Made by a program: the position numbers and the translations under genes | DNA from: Pediococcus acidilactici | GTDB lineage: Bacteria; Bacillota; Bacilli; Lactobacillales; Lactobacillaceae | Direction: 5' to 3' | DNA: 64,000 nucleotides | Assembly: GCA_024970065.1 (NCBI GenBank) | Contig: CP103908.1 | Location: forward strand, 434,001 to 498,000 | Shown: piece after piece, positions 17,602-27,016 of the stretch | Numbering within the stretch: position 1 is the first letter of the stretch | How the letters are laid out: each line of letters opens with the position of its first letter | Notes under the pieces: generated by a model | What the model was told of the DNA's origin: nothing | Database searches by the model: none | What the model saw: the letters and a program-made list of their open reading frames with translations, nothing else

Positions 17602-18961
17602 AAAAACCATCCAGTTTGGGCTAGCAAGTTTGATTGGAAATGCATTCATGGCCTTTCTGGTTTATAAGTTAATTGTCAAGGAAAATCCGCGGGTTACCCG
17701 GGTCGACATGACTTTGATGATTGCGGTAATTTTACTGATTACCGTAATTGAAGTGATTGTTTTTTGGAGTAACCAAAAGAACATCATTGAACGGCAACAC
17801 CAATTCCGGATTAATCTGGAAGAAACCATTAAGGGAAATAAGGTTCCTAAAATCTACTTGGACCCGGACGACCCGTTTTATAAATTATCGAAGGCTGTTA
17901 ATGAGATTAGCAAACACGAGCGCCACCAAATTCACGAGCTGACCAATCAGCAAAACGAATTGAAGGCGATTATGGATAACCTGCCGGTAGGGGTGTTAGT
18001 AATTAACCGGCACCGGGAATTACAAGTGGCAAATACGTACGCCATTAACCGGTTGGGCATCACGGGATTAGACATTCCGCATCCCTATACGCTGGATGTC
18101 CGAAACCAGGAGTTAAGAAACCTAGTTGACCAAGTTTTCCAGAGTCGGCAAAGCGTCACCAAAACGCTTGAATTAGAAGACGGCGGTCAATCGTATATTT
18201 TTGAAACTAACGTGGTTTACAGCCCCAAGGTGCACCACAAATTTGAAATTATCGTGTTACTTTATGACGTAACTGAAAGCGTACGGTCCAAACGAATTGA
18301 ACAAGACTTCGTTAACAATGCCTCTCATGAACTACGGACCCCAATTACCTCAATTGCCGGATTTGCGGAAACGTTGTTGGAAGGTGCCAAGGATGACCCC
18401 GAAACGCTGGATAATTTTCTACACATCATCAAATCTGAAAGTGATAAATTGGTGCGTTTGGCAGATGACATCCTAACCATGTCACAGGTTAAAAACGAGC
18501 CGAAAACGTGGAAAAAGGTTAACTTGTACGCCTACGTGGAACAGCAATTCCACATGTTACAAAACAATTTACAAGAAATGCAGTTGACGGTGGAAAATAA
18601 AATTCCGGAAACGGCAATGGAAACCGTGGTAGAAAACGACCTTTTCCAAATTACCAAGAACTTAATTACTAACGCGATTAGTTACAACCGTCATGGTGGA
18701 AAAATTAAGGTCGAATACGCTTCGCACCATGATAGTTGGGAATTGTCGGTCAGTGATACCGGGATTGGTATTCCATTAGACCAGTCCGAACGGGTCTTCG
18801 AACGCTTTTACCGGGTTAACAACGCGGTGAAGGGCGGTACCGGCCTCGGGTTAGCAATTGTCAAGGAAGCCGTTGTAGATATGGGCGGTAGCGTACGGAT
18901 TGAATCGGGGGATGACGACAATGGTACTACCGTCGTGGTTCGGTTTAAGCGACGAGTTTAA
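17573..18961 (+). CDS. phoR: PhoR-type sensor histidine kinase
   Basis: A 462-aa membrane kinase with two N-terminal membrane segments (about 10-28 and 44-63) and a very short loop between them, a linker, a PAS-like domain (about 125-225), the HisKA dimerisation domain with phospho-accepting His near 252 (SHELRTPITS) and a HATPase domain (NLITNAISYN, DTGIGIP, GGTGLGLAIVKE). The start overlaps phoP by 29 bp. The near absence of an extracellular domain suggests sensing through the Pst/PhoU complex rather than direct ligand binding; that is inference from family behaviour. A strong terminator follows. Confidence 0.9.
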   Translation: MSSSQKKGIRKTIQFGLASLIGNAFMAFLVYKLIVKENPRVTRVDMTLMIAVILLITVIEVIVFWSNQKNIIERQHQFRINLEETIKGNKVPKIYLDPDDPFYKLSKAVNEISKHERHQIHELTNQQNELKAIMDNLPVGVLVINRHRELQVANTYAINRLGITGLDIPHPYTLDVRNQELRNLVDQVFQSRQSVTKTLELEDGGQSYIFETNVVYSPKVHHKFEIIVLLYDVTESVRSKRIEQDFVNNASHELRTPITSIAGFAETLLEGAKDDPETLDNFLHIIKSESDKLVRLADDILTMSQVKNEPKTWKKVNLYAYVEQQFHMLQNNLQEMQLTVENKIPETAMETVVENDLFQITKNLITNAISYNRHGGKIKVEYASHHDSWELSVSDTGIGIPLDQSERVFERFYRVNNAVKGGTGLGLAIVKEAVVDMGGSVRIESGDDDNGTTVVVRFKRRV

Positions 18962-19025
18962 TGCAATAATTAGTGCCATTAAAGCGTTGGAAAATTCCGA
19001 CGTTTCTTATAAAAAATGCAAAATT

Positions 19026-19071
19026 AGTGCTTCTCAAGAATCTAAAAAATTTTTGAGGAGCGCTTTTTTTG
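19026..19071 (+). terminator. phoPR terminator
   Basis: AGTGCTTCTCAA pairs with TTGAGGAGCGCT (12 pairs, two G.T), loop 15 bases, followed by T7. Confidence 0.9.
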
Positions 19072-19204
19072 TTTTTGTACGGCCAAAATGGGGAAAAACT
19101 AGTTGGTGCTGGTTATCCCTCCAATTTGGGGCAATTCCGATTAAACGGATGCTAGCTAAGTATTCGTACTCGTTAAAATTTTCGGCTTTCCCCCTGCTAA
19201 CATC

Positions 19205-19252
19205 TTTACATAATCTTTACATTACCCATATCGAACCTTTACCTAGTTTACG
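19205..19252 (+). promoter_or_regulatory. Pho box array upstream of pstS
   Basis: TTTACA at 19205 and 19216 (11 bp apart), TTTACC at 19238 (22 bp further) and TTTACG at 19247. Direct TTTACA-type repeats in helical register are the PhoP binding pattern of Firmicutes (TTAACA-like repeats in Bacillus). They lie about 47-94 bp before the pstS start, in the 337-bp gap that otherwise holds only the phoPR terminator, and link phoPR to the pst operon. Confidence 0.85.
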
Positions 19253-19298
19253 TAAGCTAATCATGTAAGCAAGGAACAGGAAAACGGGAGGTTCGCTA

Positions 19299-20180
19299 AT
19301 GAATAAATGGCTAAAATTGCTGCTTAGTTGCGGATTGATTTTGGGGATCGGGTTACTTGCGGGTTGTCAAAATAAGGATGCAACCCAAAAAGTGACGATT
19401 GTTGGTTCGACCGCGTTGCAACCTTTAGTGGAAAAGGCGGCGGCCGACTACCAAGTCACCCACCCAGAAGCACAAATTACCGTGCAGGGCGGGGGCTCAG
19501 GAACTGGTCTGGGACAAGTGCAACAAGGTGCAGTACAGATTGGAAACTCTGACGTTTATGCCGGACAACAAGATGGAATCCGGGCTAGCCAATTAAAGGA
19601 CCACCGGGTGGCAGTGGTTGGTGTGGCACCGGTAGTCAATAAGGACGTGGGGATCAAGAACCTTACCATGTCCGAGCTGCAAAAGATTTTTACCGGAAAG
19701 CTAACGAACTGGAAGCAGTTGGGCGGGCCGGACGAAAAGATTGTGGTAATTAACCGGGCGCAAGGTAGCGGAATTCGAAAGACTTTTGAGCAGACGGTCC
19801 TACCTAATGGCGGAGCGGTAAATGCTCAAGAACAGGATGCTAACGGTACCGTACAAAAGGTGGTACAAGCAACTCCCGGAGCCATCAGTTACCTATCCTT
19901 TTCGTATTTCAACAAGCAATTACAACCGGTAGCGATTGACGGAGTCCAGCCCACCGCGGCAAACGTGCAAACGAACCGGTGGAAGATTTGGTCTTATGAG
20001 CACATGTATACGCAGTTAAAGACCAATGCAGCGACTCGAGACTTTCTTAAATACATGACGTCCCAACCGGTGCAAAAGAATTTGGTGAGTGATTTAGGGT
20101 ATATTTCGATTCATGATATGCAGGTAAAACGAACCATGGACGGAAAGGTAATTCCAGTCAGGGGGGAGCAAAATGATTGA
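19299..20180 (+). CDS. pstS: Phosphate-binding lipoprotein PstS
   Basis: A 293-aa lipoprotein: basic N-terminus, hydrophobic segment and lipobox LLAGC with the lipidated Cys at 23, then the PBP-like domain beginning VTIVGSTALQPLVEKAA with GGGSGTGL near 65-72 and NRAQGSGIRKTF. It captures phosphate outside the membrane for PstCAB. GGGAGG is eight bases before ATG 19299. It is first in the pst operon after the Pho boxes and overlaps pstC by 8 bp. The frame 18900-19268 upstream is spurious. Confidence 0.96.
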   Translation: MNKWLKLLLSCGLILGIGLLAGCQNKDATQKVTIVGSTALQPLVEKAAADYQVTHPEAQITVQGGGSGTGLGQVQQGAVQIGNSDVYAGQQDGIRASQLKDHRVAVVGVAPVVNKDVGIKNLTMSELQKIFTGKLTNWKQLGGPDEKIVVINRAQGSGIRKTFEQTVLPNGGAVNAQEQDANGTVQKVVQATPGAISYLSFSYFNKQLQPVAIDGVQPTAANVQTNRWKIWSYEHMYTQLKTNAATRDFLKYMTSQPVQKNLVSDLGYISIHDMQVKRTMDGKVIPVRGEQND

Positions 20181-21087
20181 TGAAATCCAAAAAGAATTGA
20201 CGCAAAAGTCGCGGGCGGCGCGGCAAGATCAAGTTGGCAAGTTGATTGCGCGGATTTGCGTCGGGGTAATCATGCTAGTAGTGTTAGCCATCCTGTTTAT
20301 GATTACTTCCAAAGGTTTAGCCACCTTTTCAGAAAATAAAATTAGCGTGGGGGAATTTTTCACTAAAACGATTTGGAATCCCACGGCTAAACCAACGCCG
20401 TTAGTCGGAGCGTTACCAATGATTGTGGGCTCTTTTGCGGTTACCCTAGGGTCGGCGCTTTTAGCAGCCCCTTTAGCAATGGCAACGGCCATCTTTATGG
20501 TAGAAATTGCGAACAAACGCCGCCGCGGACTACTTCAAGCGGTGATTGAACTATTGGTAGGAATCCCATCGGTAGTTTACGGATTCGTGGGCTTAACGGT
20601 GGTGGTGCCCGCGCTGCGTAGCATTTTTGGTGGAACCGGTTTTGGGATTTTAGCCGGCGCCTTAGTTTTATTAGTGATGATTTTGCCGACCGTAACCGCA
20701 ATGTACGTGGATAGCTTACAAGCCGTTCCGCGGCACTACCGAGAAGCCTCGCTAGCGCTAGGAGCAACCCGGTGGCAAACAATTTCTAAAGTGGTGGTCC
20801 GGGCTTCCTTACCCGGGTTGTTGACGGCGATTATTTTTGGAATGGCGCGTGCTTTTGGGGAAGCGCTCGCGGTCCAAATGGTAATTGGGAATGCTGCGGT
20901 TTTGCCAAAGGACGTTCTTACTCCAGCGGCTACCTTAACCAGCGTTCTAACCACCGGAATCGGAAACACGGTATTAGACACTTTGCCAAATAACGCCTTA
21001 TGGTCCTTGGCACTGGTACTGTTGATAATGTCACTAATTTTCAACCTGTTAATTCGGTTGATTGGTAAAAAGGGGGCGTTTAAATGA
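20173..21087 (+). CDS. pstC: Phosphate ABC transporter permease PstC
   Basis: A 304-aa inner-membrane permease with a cytosolic N-terminus, a first membrane segment near 23-45, an extracytoplasmic loop (KISVGEFFTKTIWNP) and the binding-protein-dependent transport core (EASLALGATRWQTISKVVVRASLPG, the EAA motif contacting PstB). It pairs with PstA as the phosphate channel. Start overlaps pstS and the end overlaps pstA by 4 bp (ATGA), so the operon is translationally coupled. Several long minus-strand frames here are shadows. Confidence 0.95.
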   Translation: MIDEIQKELTQKSRAARQDQVGKLIARICVGVIMLVVLAILFMITSKGLATFSENKISVGEFFTKTIWNPTAKPTPLVGALPMIVGSFAVTLGSALLAAPLAMATAIFMVEIANKRRRGLLQAVIELLVGIPSVVYGFVGLTVVVPALRSIFGGTGFGILAGALVLLVMILPTVTAMYVDSLQAVPRHYREASLALGATRWQTISKVVVRASLPGLLTAIIFGMARAFGEALAVQMVIGNAAVLPKDVLTPAATLTSVLTTGIGNTVLDTLPNNALWSLALVLLIMSLIFNLLIRLIGKKGAFK

Positions 21088-21971
21088 AGGCGAAACGTAT
21101 TGACCGAATTGCGACCGGCGTGATTTACGCAATGGTGGGATTGGTGGTTTTGATTCTAATCGGGTTGCTAGGCTTTATCTTAGTGACGGGATTGCCACAC
21201 GTTTCGTGGCGGTTCTTAACCTCTTCGGCAACCGCGTTTAGTGCGGGTGGCGGCATTGGCGACCAACTATTTAACTCGTTTTACTTGTTAGTATTGACCC
21301 TCATACTATCCCTCCCAATCGCATTAGGGGCGGCAATTTATTTGAATGAGTACGCTCCCCAAAATAAAATCACCGAAATTATGCGAATTATGATCGAAGT
21401 TTTAAGTTCGCTACCTTCAGTGGTGGTGGGATTGTTTGGGTTTTTACTTTTCGTGGTGCACTTTCAGTTAGGCTTTTCCATCCTTTCAGGCGCAATTGCC
21501 CTAACGCTTTTCAATCTTCCGTTGTTAACCCGAAGTATTGAAAACGCCCTGGCGGGGGTGCCCGATTTGCAACGGGAAGCTGGATTGGCGTTAGGAATTT
21601 CCCGGTGGCACACGATTACTAAGGTGATCCTTCCAGCTGCCTTGCCCGGAATCTTAACCGGCGTGATTCTAAGTGCGGGACGGGTGTTCGGTGAAGCAGC
21701 CGCGCTAATCTTTACCGCCGGACAAAGTGCGCCAAGCTTAAATTACGCAGATTGGAATCCACTCAGCAGTACTAGCCCGCTGAACATTTTTCGCCCGGCA
21801 GAAACCCTCGCCGTTCACATTTGGAAAATTAACACGGAAGGAATTATGCCCGATGCTAGTCAAGTTTCAGCGGGAGCTTCCGCAGTCTTGATTATCGTGG
21901 TACTGATCTTTAACTTCAGTGCCCGTCGTATAGGAAATTGGGTATACCGGCGGATTACCGCGAGCCGATAG
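21084..21971 (+). CDS. pstA: Phosphate ABC transporter permease PstA
   Basis: A 295-aa polytopic permease with about six membrane segments and the EAA loop ([26 protein letters not shown]). It forms the membrane channel with PstC and is driven by PstB. ATG 21084 overlaps the pstC stop. The C-terminal [23 protein letters not shown] stretch, shortened here to its landmarks NPLSS and LAVHIW, is typical of PstA. The next gene starts 11 bp downstream. Confidence 0.94.
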   Translation: MKAKRIDRIATGVIYAMVGLVVLILIGLLGFILVTGLPHVSWRFLTSSATAFSAGGGIGDQLFNSFYLLVLTLILSLPIALGAAIYLNEYAPQNKITEIMRIMIEVLSSLPSVVVGLFGFLLFVVHFQLGFSILSGAIALTLFNLPLLTRSIENALAGVPDLQREAGLALGISRWHTITKVILPAALPGILTGVILSAGRVFGEAAALIFTAGQSAPSLNYADWNPLSSTSPLNIFRPAETLAVHIWKINTEGIMPDASQVSAGASAVLIIVVLIFNFSARRIGNWVYRRITASR

Positions 21972-21982
21972 GGGGAAACAGA

Positions 21983-22780
21983 ATGCAAACAAACGTAAAT
22001 GAAAACTCAATCTTGAAGTTTCCAACTGACCGTGAAATTGCGTTGGAAACACATAGCTTAGAAGTGTTCTATGGTGATAAGCAGGCACTTTTCGACGCTT
22101 CGTTGCAATTCCCGCGATATTCGATTACCGCGTTGATCGGTGCGTCTGGTTCGGGAAAATCGACTTACTTGCGTAGTTTAAACCGGATGAATGATGGGAT
22201 TGCGCGGGTGACTGGAAGCATCATGTACCGGGGGTTAGACATTAACACGGATAACGTCGATATTTACCAAATGCGGCGGCGAATCGGGATGGTTTTTCAG
22301 CGACCGAACCCGTTTGCCAAGTCAATTGAACGTAACGTTACCTTTCCATTACGCGAACATGGAGTGCGAGATTCTGCGCAATTAGCTGAAGTAACTGAAA
22401 CGAGCTTACGGCAGGCCGCATTGTGGGATGAAGTGCAGGACCGGTTAAACGGGAGCGCCTTAGCCCTTTCGGGAGGACAGCAACAACGTTTGTGCATTGC
22501 CCGGGCGTTGGCGATGAATCCCGACATTCTATTGTTGGATGAGCCGGCTAGCGCGCTGGATCCGGTGTCGACGGCTAAGATTGAGACCACGCTGCGGGAA
22601 TTGAAAAAGCGGTATACGATCATCATCGTCACACACAGCATGGAACAAGCTTCGCGGCTAAGCGACTATACGGCGTTCATGCATTTAGGTAAAATCGTGG
22701 AATTTGATACCACTAAAAATATTTTTACCAACCCCCGCGAAAAATTGACGGAAGATTATATCTCAGGAAACTTTGGTTAA
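21983..22780 (+). CDS. pstB: Phosphate ABC transporter ATPase PstB (copy 1)
   Basis: A 265-aa ATPase with Walker [10 protein letters not shown], signature LSGGQQQR, Walker [13 protein letters not shown] and the switch His in VTHSM. It powers PstCA. ATG 21983 is chosen because AGGGGGAAA precedes it; the frame is open upstream into pstA but has no ribosome site. A second pstB follows 12 bp downstream with clearly different sequence, so this is an old duplication, common in lactobacilli and streptococci. The N-terminus is extended by about 20 residues relative to copy 2. Confidence 0.94.
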   Translation: MQTNVNENSILKFPTDREIALETHSLEVFYGDKQALFDASLQFPRYSITALIGASGSGKSTYLRSLNRMNDGIARVTGSIMYRGLDINTDNVDIYQMRRRIGMVFQRPNPFAKSIERNVTFPLREHGVRDSAQLAEVTETSLRQAALWDEVQDRLNGSALALSGGQQQRLCIARALAMNPDILLLDEPASALDPVSTAKIETTLRELKKRYTIIIVTHSMEQASRLSDYTAFMHLGKIVEFDTTKNIFTNPREKLTEDYISGNFG

Positions 22781-22792
22781 AGGAGAAGGGTA

Positions 22793-23551
22793 ATGAGTAA
22801 TAACGTGGTGACTGCAAAAGACGTGCGCTTATCTTATGGGGAAACGGAGGCTTTGCACGGGATTAACCTTAACTTGCCACAAAACCAAATTACGGCGTTA
22901 ATTGGTCCGTCGGGAAGTGGTAAATCAACCTTTTTACGTTGCTTGAACCGGATGAATGATTTAATTCCAGATGTACGGGTGACTGGAACGATTCGGGTCG
23001 CGGGCAAAGACATTTACGATGCCCAAACTGACGAAGCGGATTTAAGACGACGGGTCGGCATGGTTTTTCAACAGCCTAACCCATTTCCGTTTTCGGTTTA
23101 TGATAACGTCACCTACGGCCTCCGACTTGCGGGAATCACCGACCCACAAGTTTTAGCGGAGCGGGTGGAGACGAGTTTAAAACAGGCAGCGGTTTGGCAA
23201 GAAACGAAAGACCATTTAAAAAGCAACGCCCTTTCTTTTTCGGGCGGTCAGCAACAACGGATCTGCATTGCCCGGGTGTTAGCGGTCCAACCAGAAATTA
23301 TTCTTTTAGACGAACCAACTAGTGCGCTAGACCCGATTTCGGCGGGGAAGGTGGAAGAAAGCTTGGTGGCTTTGAAAGAAGATTACACTTTAGCGATAGT
23401 GACCCACAATATGCAACAGGCTTCTCGAATTTCAGACCAGACGGCGTTCTTTTTAAACGGTCAGTTAGTGGAAGCGGGGCCGACTGCTAAACTATTTTTA
23501 AATCCAGACCAAACGGCAACGAATGATTACTTGAACGGTAAATTTGGTTAA
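22793..23551 (+). CDS. pstB: Phosphate ABC transporter ATPase PstB (copy 2)
   Basis: A 252-aa paralogue of the preceding gene, with Walker [10 protein letters not shown], signature FSGGQQQR (Phe replaces the usual Leu) and Walker [13 protein letters not shown]. Either copy could energise PstCA; whether they form homo- or heterodimers cannot be told from sequence. AGGAGAAGGG precedes ATG 22793. phoU starts 12 bp after the stop. Confidence 0.94.
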   Translation: MSNNVVTAKDVRLSYGETEALHGINLNLPQNQITALIGPSGSGKSTFLRCLNRMNDLIPDVRVTGTIRVAGKDIYDAQTDEADLRRRVGMVFQQPNPFPFSVYDNVTYGLRLAGITDPQVLAERVETSLKQAAVWQETKDHLKSNALSFSGGQQQRICIARVLAVQPEIILLDEPTSALDPISAGKVEESLVALKEDYTLAIVTHNMQQASRISDQTAFFLNGQLVEAGPTAKLFLNPDQTATNDYLNGKFG

Positions 23552-23563
23552 GGGGGAATTGGC

Positions 23564-24226
23564 ATGCAAGGAATTTTTAAAGAAGAACTCAAACGGTTGT
23601 TAGAACAGTTCACGGAAATGGGGCTGGACGTGGGGGAACAAATTTATCAGGCGACTAAATCTTTTATTGACCACGATCGCGAGCTAGCTCAATCCGTGAT
23701 TGATCACGATGAGCAGGTCAACGTTGCCGAAGTGCGGTTAGAAGACCAGGCAATTAATTTGATGGCCTTACAACAACCGGTTGCTAATGATTTTCGGCAG
23801 GTGATCGTAGTTTTAAAGGCAAGTTCGGAACTGGAACGAATCGGCGACCATGCAGTGGGGATTGCTAAGGAAACCATTCGAATCAAGGGCCATCAACGAG
23901 ACGCGATAATTGAAGCAGAGCTTGCGGAGATGACTCACTTAGTACGTGGAATGTTGGATGCCACGATTGACGCTTACGTTAAGGAGGATGGGCGGTTAGC
24001 TAAGGAAATTATTGCGGCTAACCACCAAATTGAAACGAGCTTTAAGAAAATACGTCAGAATATTGCTAGTAAAATGAAGAGCGATGCCAAAGTGGTTACC
24101 GGGGGAACCGGATACTTGATGGTTGCTAGCTATTTGGAACGGATCGGCGACCACGTAATTAACGTGGTGGAGTGGATCATGTACAACCAAACTGGAAGAA
24201 TTACAGAATTGTCTGGGGATAATTAG
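23564..24226 (+). CDS. phoU: Phosphate signalling regulator PhoU
   Basis: A 220-aa all-helical protein made of two PhoU repeats, each with the ELERIGDHAVGIAKE / YLERIGDHVINVVEW metal-binding motif. PhoU links Pst transport activity to PhoR signalling and limits phosphate uptake. It is the last gene of the pst operon (AGGGGGAATT before ATG 23564). A weak terminator follows. Confidence 0.95.
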   Translation: MQGIFKEELKRLLEQFTEMGLDVGEQIYQATKSFIDHDRELAQSVIDHDEQVNVAEVRLEDQAINLMALQQPVANDFRQVIVVLKASSELERIGDHAVGIAKETIRIKGHQRDAIIEAELAEMTHLVRGMLDATIDAYVKEDGRLAKEIIAANHQIETSFKKIRQNIASKMKSDAKVVTGGTGYLMVASYLERIGDHVINVVEWIMYNQTGRITELSGDN

Positions 24227-24240
24227 GCTTAAACGGGGTG

Positions 24241-24269
24241 GAAATTGCGATGGTGATTTCTGCTTTTTT
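24241..24269 (+). terminator. Probable pst-phoU terminator
   Basis: Short stem GAAAT / ATTTC with a 10-base loop, then TGC and six T. The stem is weak but the T tract and position after phoU fit. Confidence 0.5.
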
Positions 24270-24372
24270 ATTTTAGGTAAGAAAACTACCAACCATAATG
24301 GGGCGGTGTTCCCTTTAAAAGCAAATTAATTTAAAATTTTGGTAATACCCGTACTTTTTATGGGGATAAAGT

Positions 24373-24402
24373 TTGCTAATCGAAAGTGAAAAGCTGTAAA
24401 AT
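24373..24402 (+). promoter_or_regulatory. Putative promoter of the pspC-yvlD-hprK group
   Basis: TTGCTA (24373-24378), 18 bases, TAAAAT (24397-24402), 33 bases before the TTG start of the PspC-domain gene. Confidence 0.5.
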
Positions 24403-24435
24403 TACAGATAATTAAAAAGCTTAGAGGTGAAATGT

Positions 24436-24750
24436 TTGAAATCAGATTTCAAATCAAAGTTTACAAAGTCTAACGACCGTTTTGTTGCTGGAGTATGTGG
24501 CGGCATTGCGGAGCATTTTGGCTGGGATAAGTCCCTTACCCGAATCATTGCGTTAGTACTAATTTTACTATCACACGGGTTGTTGTTGATTCCGTACTTT
24601 ATTTTAGCTTGGTACATGCCAAGCCAAAATACGGGATTCTTTCAACAATTTGCCAACTGGACTGGCTTTTCGGGAAAAGCTCCCGGACAAAAGCAATCAC
24701 GGCAAAGAAAAGAAATTAAGGACGCCGAAGTACACGACGTCGATGAATAA
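24436..24750 (+). CDS. PspC domain membrane protein
   Basis: A 104-aa protein with the PspC motif (NDRFVAGVCGGIAEHFGWD) and one hydrophobic segment (about 44-63), then a basic and acidic cytosolic tail. PspC proteins take part in envelope stress sensing; here the gene precedes a YvlD-like membrane protein, an arrangement seen in the Firmicute liaIH/yvl-type envelope stress modules. TTG 24436 is chosen since GAGGTG lies six bases upstream; the GTG at 24427 is part of that ribosome site. The exact stimulus is unknown. Confidence 0.85.
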   Translation: MKSDFKSKFTKSNDRFVAGVCGGIAEHFGWDKSLTRIIALVLILLSHGLLLIPYFILAWYMPSQNTGFFQQFANWTGFSGKAPGQKQSRQRKEIKDAEVHDVDE

Positions 24751-24768
24751 AAGATTAGGAGAATGCAA

Positions 24769-25128
24769 ATGCGCTTTTGGCAACGAGTATTAGTGAATGG
24801 AATTTTATTTGTCGCTTTAACGGGATTTTTCCAAAATAGTGGAAATTTCTACGTTTCTAACATTTGGATTGCGTTAGCGGCAAGCCTCGTGTTGGCAATT
24901 TTAAATGCTAGCGTCCGGCCAGTTTTACAAATTATTTCGCTACCAATCACGTTATTGACCTTAGGATTTTTCAGCATCGTGATTAACGCGTTGATGCTGA
25001 CGTTTACGTCGGCACTGGTTGGTCCCGCTAACTTTTATTTTTCGTCATTCGGGATGACGATGTTGATATCGGTGATTTTGTCGATTTGTAACATGATTAT
25101 TTCAAATCATTTTTCCAATCGTTATTAA
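24769..25128 (+). CDS. YvlD/phage-holin-4 family membrane protein
   Basis: A 119-aa protein with four predicted membrane segments and the family core NASVRPVLQIISLPITLLT. Despite the Pfam label it is a chromosomal membrane protein (YvlD type), not evidence of a prophage. ATG 24769 is preferred over ATG 24763, which lies only two bases after AGGAG. It sits between the PspC gene and hprK with short gaps, so co-transcription is likely. The function is not established. Confidence 0.82.
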   Translation: MRFWQRVLVNGILFVALTGFFQNSGNFYVSNIWIALAASLVLAILNASVRPVLQIISLPITLLTLGFFSIVINALMLTFTSALVGPANFYFSSFGMTMLISVILSICNMIISNHFSNRY

Positions 25129-25143
25129 AGGAGGCCCATTGTA

Positions 25144-26082
25144 ATGGCCGATAGTGTTTCAATTACAGAATTAGTAAAAAAAATCAGGCTCGACGTGTTT
25201 TACGGGGAGGATCTGTTAGATAAAAAACAGGTTACGGTCAGCGATATTTCGCGTCCAGGGCTAGAATTAACTAACTACTTTAAGTTCTATCCGCGGGAGC
25301 GAATTCAGTTGTTCGGTCAAACTGAAATTTCGTACGCAAAGGATAGTATGACGAGTGCGGATCGCACGGTCGTCTACAGTCAAATGGCCGATAAGCAAAC
25401 CCCCGCCTTTGTAATTTCGCGGGGCCTGCCGGTTCCTAAGGAGTTAATTAAGGCGGCGAAGGACAACGGGGTGCCGATTTTAACGTCGACCCTGCCGACT
25501 TCCCGATTATTAAGTAACATGACCAACTACCTAGAGGATCGCTTAGCTGAACGGGATTCGGTGCATGGCGAACTCGTGGAAATTTACGGGTTAGGGGTCT
25601 TAATTACTGGTGATTCCGGAATCGGGAAGAGTGAAACGGCTCTCGACCTTATTAAGCGCGGTCACCGGTTGATTGCGGATGACCGGGTCGATATTTACCA
25701 ACAGGATGAACAGACCTTAATTGGGGAAGCACCCCGCATTCTGCGTCATTTGTTAGAAATTCGGGGAGTGGGAATTATCGACGTAATGAATTTGTTCGGG
25801 GCTAGTTCAGTTAAGAACAGCACCGATATTAACCTAATCGTCCACTTGCAAAATTGGGATAAAGAAACCCATTTTGATCGGCTCGGTAATGGTGAACAAA
25901 CCCGGCATTTCTTTGATTTAGACATCCCCAAAATTACGATTCCGGTTCGTGTTGGACGGAACCTCGGGGACATCATTGAAGCCGCTGCAATGAACTTTAG
26001 GGCTAAAAATATGGGTTACGACGCTACGAAAGTTTTCGACCAAAACCTTAACGCGTTGATTAAAGATAACTCGCAAGCATAG
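25144..26082 (+). CDS. hprK: HPr kinase/phosphorylase
   Basis: A 312-aa bifunctional enzyme that phosphorylates HPr at Ser46 and reverses the reaction, the central switch of carbon catabolite control. Walker A is GDSGIGKSE near residue 158, and the HPrK signature region is ILRHLLEIRGVGIIDVMNLF. The N-terminal domain (about 1-130) has the usual DRTVVYSQM-type core. AAGGAGG precedes ATG 25144. lgt follows after 12 bp, a conserved pairing in this family. Confidence 0.96.
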   Translation: MADSVSITELVKKIRLDVFYGEDLLDKKQVTVSDISRPGLELTNYFKFYPRERIQLFGQTEISYAKDSMTSADRTVVYSQMADKQTPAFVISRGLPVPKELIKAAKDNGVPILTSTLPTSRLLSNMTNYLEDRLAERDSVHGELVEIYGLGVLITGDSGIGKSETALDLIKRGHRLIADDRVDIYQQDEQTLIGEAPRILRHLLEIRGVGIIDVMNLFGASSVKNSTDINLIVHLQNWDKETHFDRLGNGEQTRHFFDLDIPKITIPVRVGRNLGDIIEAAAMNFRAKNMGYDATKVFDQNLNALIKDNSQA

Positions 26083-26094
26083 GAAGTGGATTTT

Positions 26095-26940
26095 GTGAAT
26101 TTAAGTGTCGGAGCTTTAAATCCGATTGCGTTTACGTGGGGGAGTCTCCAGGTGCATTGGTACGGAATTATCATTGCGTCCGCGGTAGTCTTGGCAACCA
26201 TTTTAGCGGTTCGGGAGGCACGACGACGGCGCGTCGACCCTGATCGCATTTACGATTTGATTTTGTGGTCGCTACCGGTGGCCATTGTTAGTGCACGCGC
26301 CTACTACGTGATTTTTGAATGGGGTTACTATCAAAACCACCTCTCCGAAATTATTCGGGTTTGGGATGGTGGAATTGCGATTTACGGCGCGTTGATTGGG
26401 GCCGGAATCGTGGTTTACCTATTTTGTCGGTACTACTGGATTCCGGTTTGGTTGATGTTGGATATCATCGCTCCGGTGTTGATCATGGCTCAAGGAATTG
26501 GGCGGTGGGGCAATTTTATGAATCAAGAAGCCTTCGGCCGGGTGACCAGCCTGGCTTTTCTACAAAGTTTGCACCTGCCGCACTTTATCATTCAGCAGAT
26601 GTGGATCAACGGTGCGTTTCGCCAACCAACCTTCCTGTACGAATCCGTATGGGACATTTTAGGCTTTATTGTGTTAATGAGTTTGCGTCACGTTCCAAAA
26701 CTTTTTAAACAAGGTGAAATCTTTTTGAGCTACGTGATTTGGTATTCTTTCGGACGGTTCTTCGTGGAAGGAATGCGAACGGATAGCCTTATGTTATTAG
26801 GAATTCGGGTTTCCCAGTGGCTGTCGGTAGCGTTATTTATGGGTGCAATTGTTCTATTAATTTGGCGTCGGACGCGGGTCCAAAACTCGGTCCCCGACTA
26901 CTTGGATGGAAACCAGTTCGCACCAAAAGACCTTGAGTAA
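26095..26940 (+). CDS. lgt: Prolipoprotein diacylglyceryl transferase Lgt
   Basis: A 281-aa membrane enzyme transferring diacylglycerol from phosphatidylglycerol to the lipobox Cys of prolipoproteins such as PstS in this window. The signature [13 protein letters not shown] is near residues 138-150, with the HWYGIII segment at the N-terminal side and YESVWD later; seven membrane segments fit. GTG 26095 is chosen because AGGAAG lies eight bases upstream; the GTG at 26086 overlaps that ribosome site. Confidence 0.95.
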   Translation: MNLSVGALNPIAFTWGSLQVHWYGIIIASAVVLATILAVREARRRRVDPDRIYDLILWSLPVAIVSARAYYVIFEWGYYQNHLSEIIRVWDGGIAIYGALIGAGIVVYLFCRYYWIPVWLMLDIIAPVLIMAQGIGRWGNFMNQEAFGRVTSLAFLQSLHLPHFIIQQMWINGAFRQPTFLYESVWDILGFIVLMSLRHVPKLFKQGEIFLSYVIWYSFGRFFVEGMRTDSLMLLGIRVSQWLSVALFMGAIVLLIWRRTRVQNSVPDYLDGNQFAPKDLE

Positions 26941-26941
26941 A

Positions 26942-26980
26942 GTACCTTTATATACGATAATGAAGGGGTACATATTTTTT
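26942..26980 (+). terminator. Weak terminator after lgt
   Basis: GTACCTT can pair with AGGGGTAC (26962-26971 region), followed by ATATTTTTT. The AT-rich DNA after it may carry the gpsA promoter, but no clean -35/-10 pair is visible. Confidence 0.4.
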
Positions 26981-27016
26981 AATAATTATATTTTATAGAT
27001 TGTAAGGGGATTAATA

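Noticed and set aside
18900-19268. 122-codon frame across the phoR end and Pho box region
   Set aside because: It covers a terminator and the Pho boxes and has no family resemblance.
24769-25128. Holin, hence a prophage remnant
   Set aside because: The phage-holin-4 family label covers chromosomal YvlD-type proteins, and the neighbours (PspC domain, hprK, lgt) are housekeeping genes.
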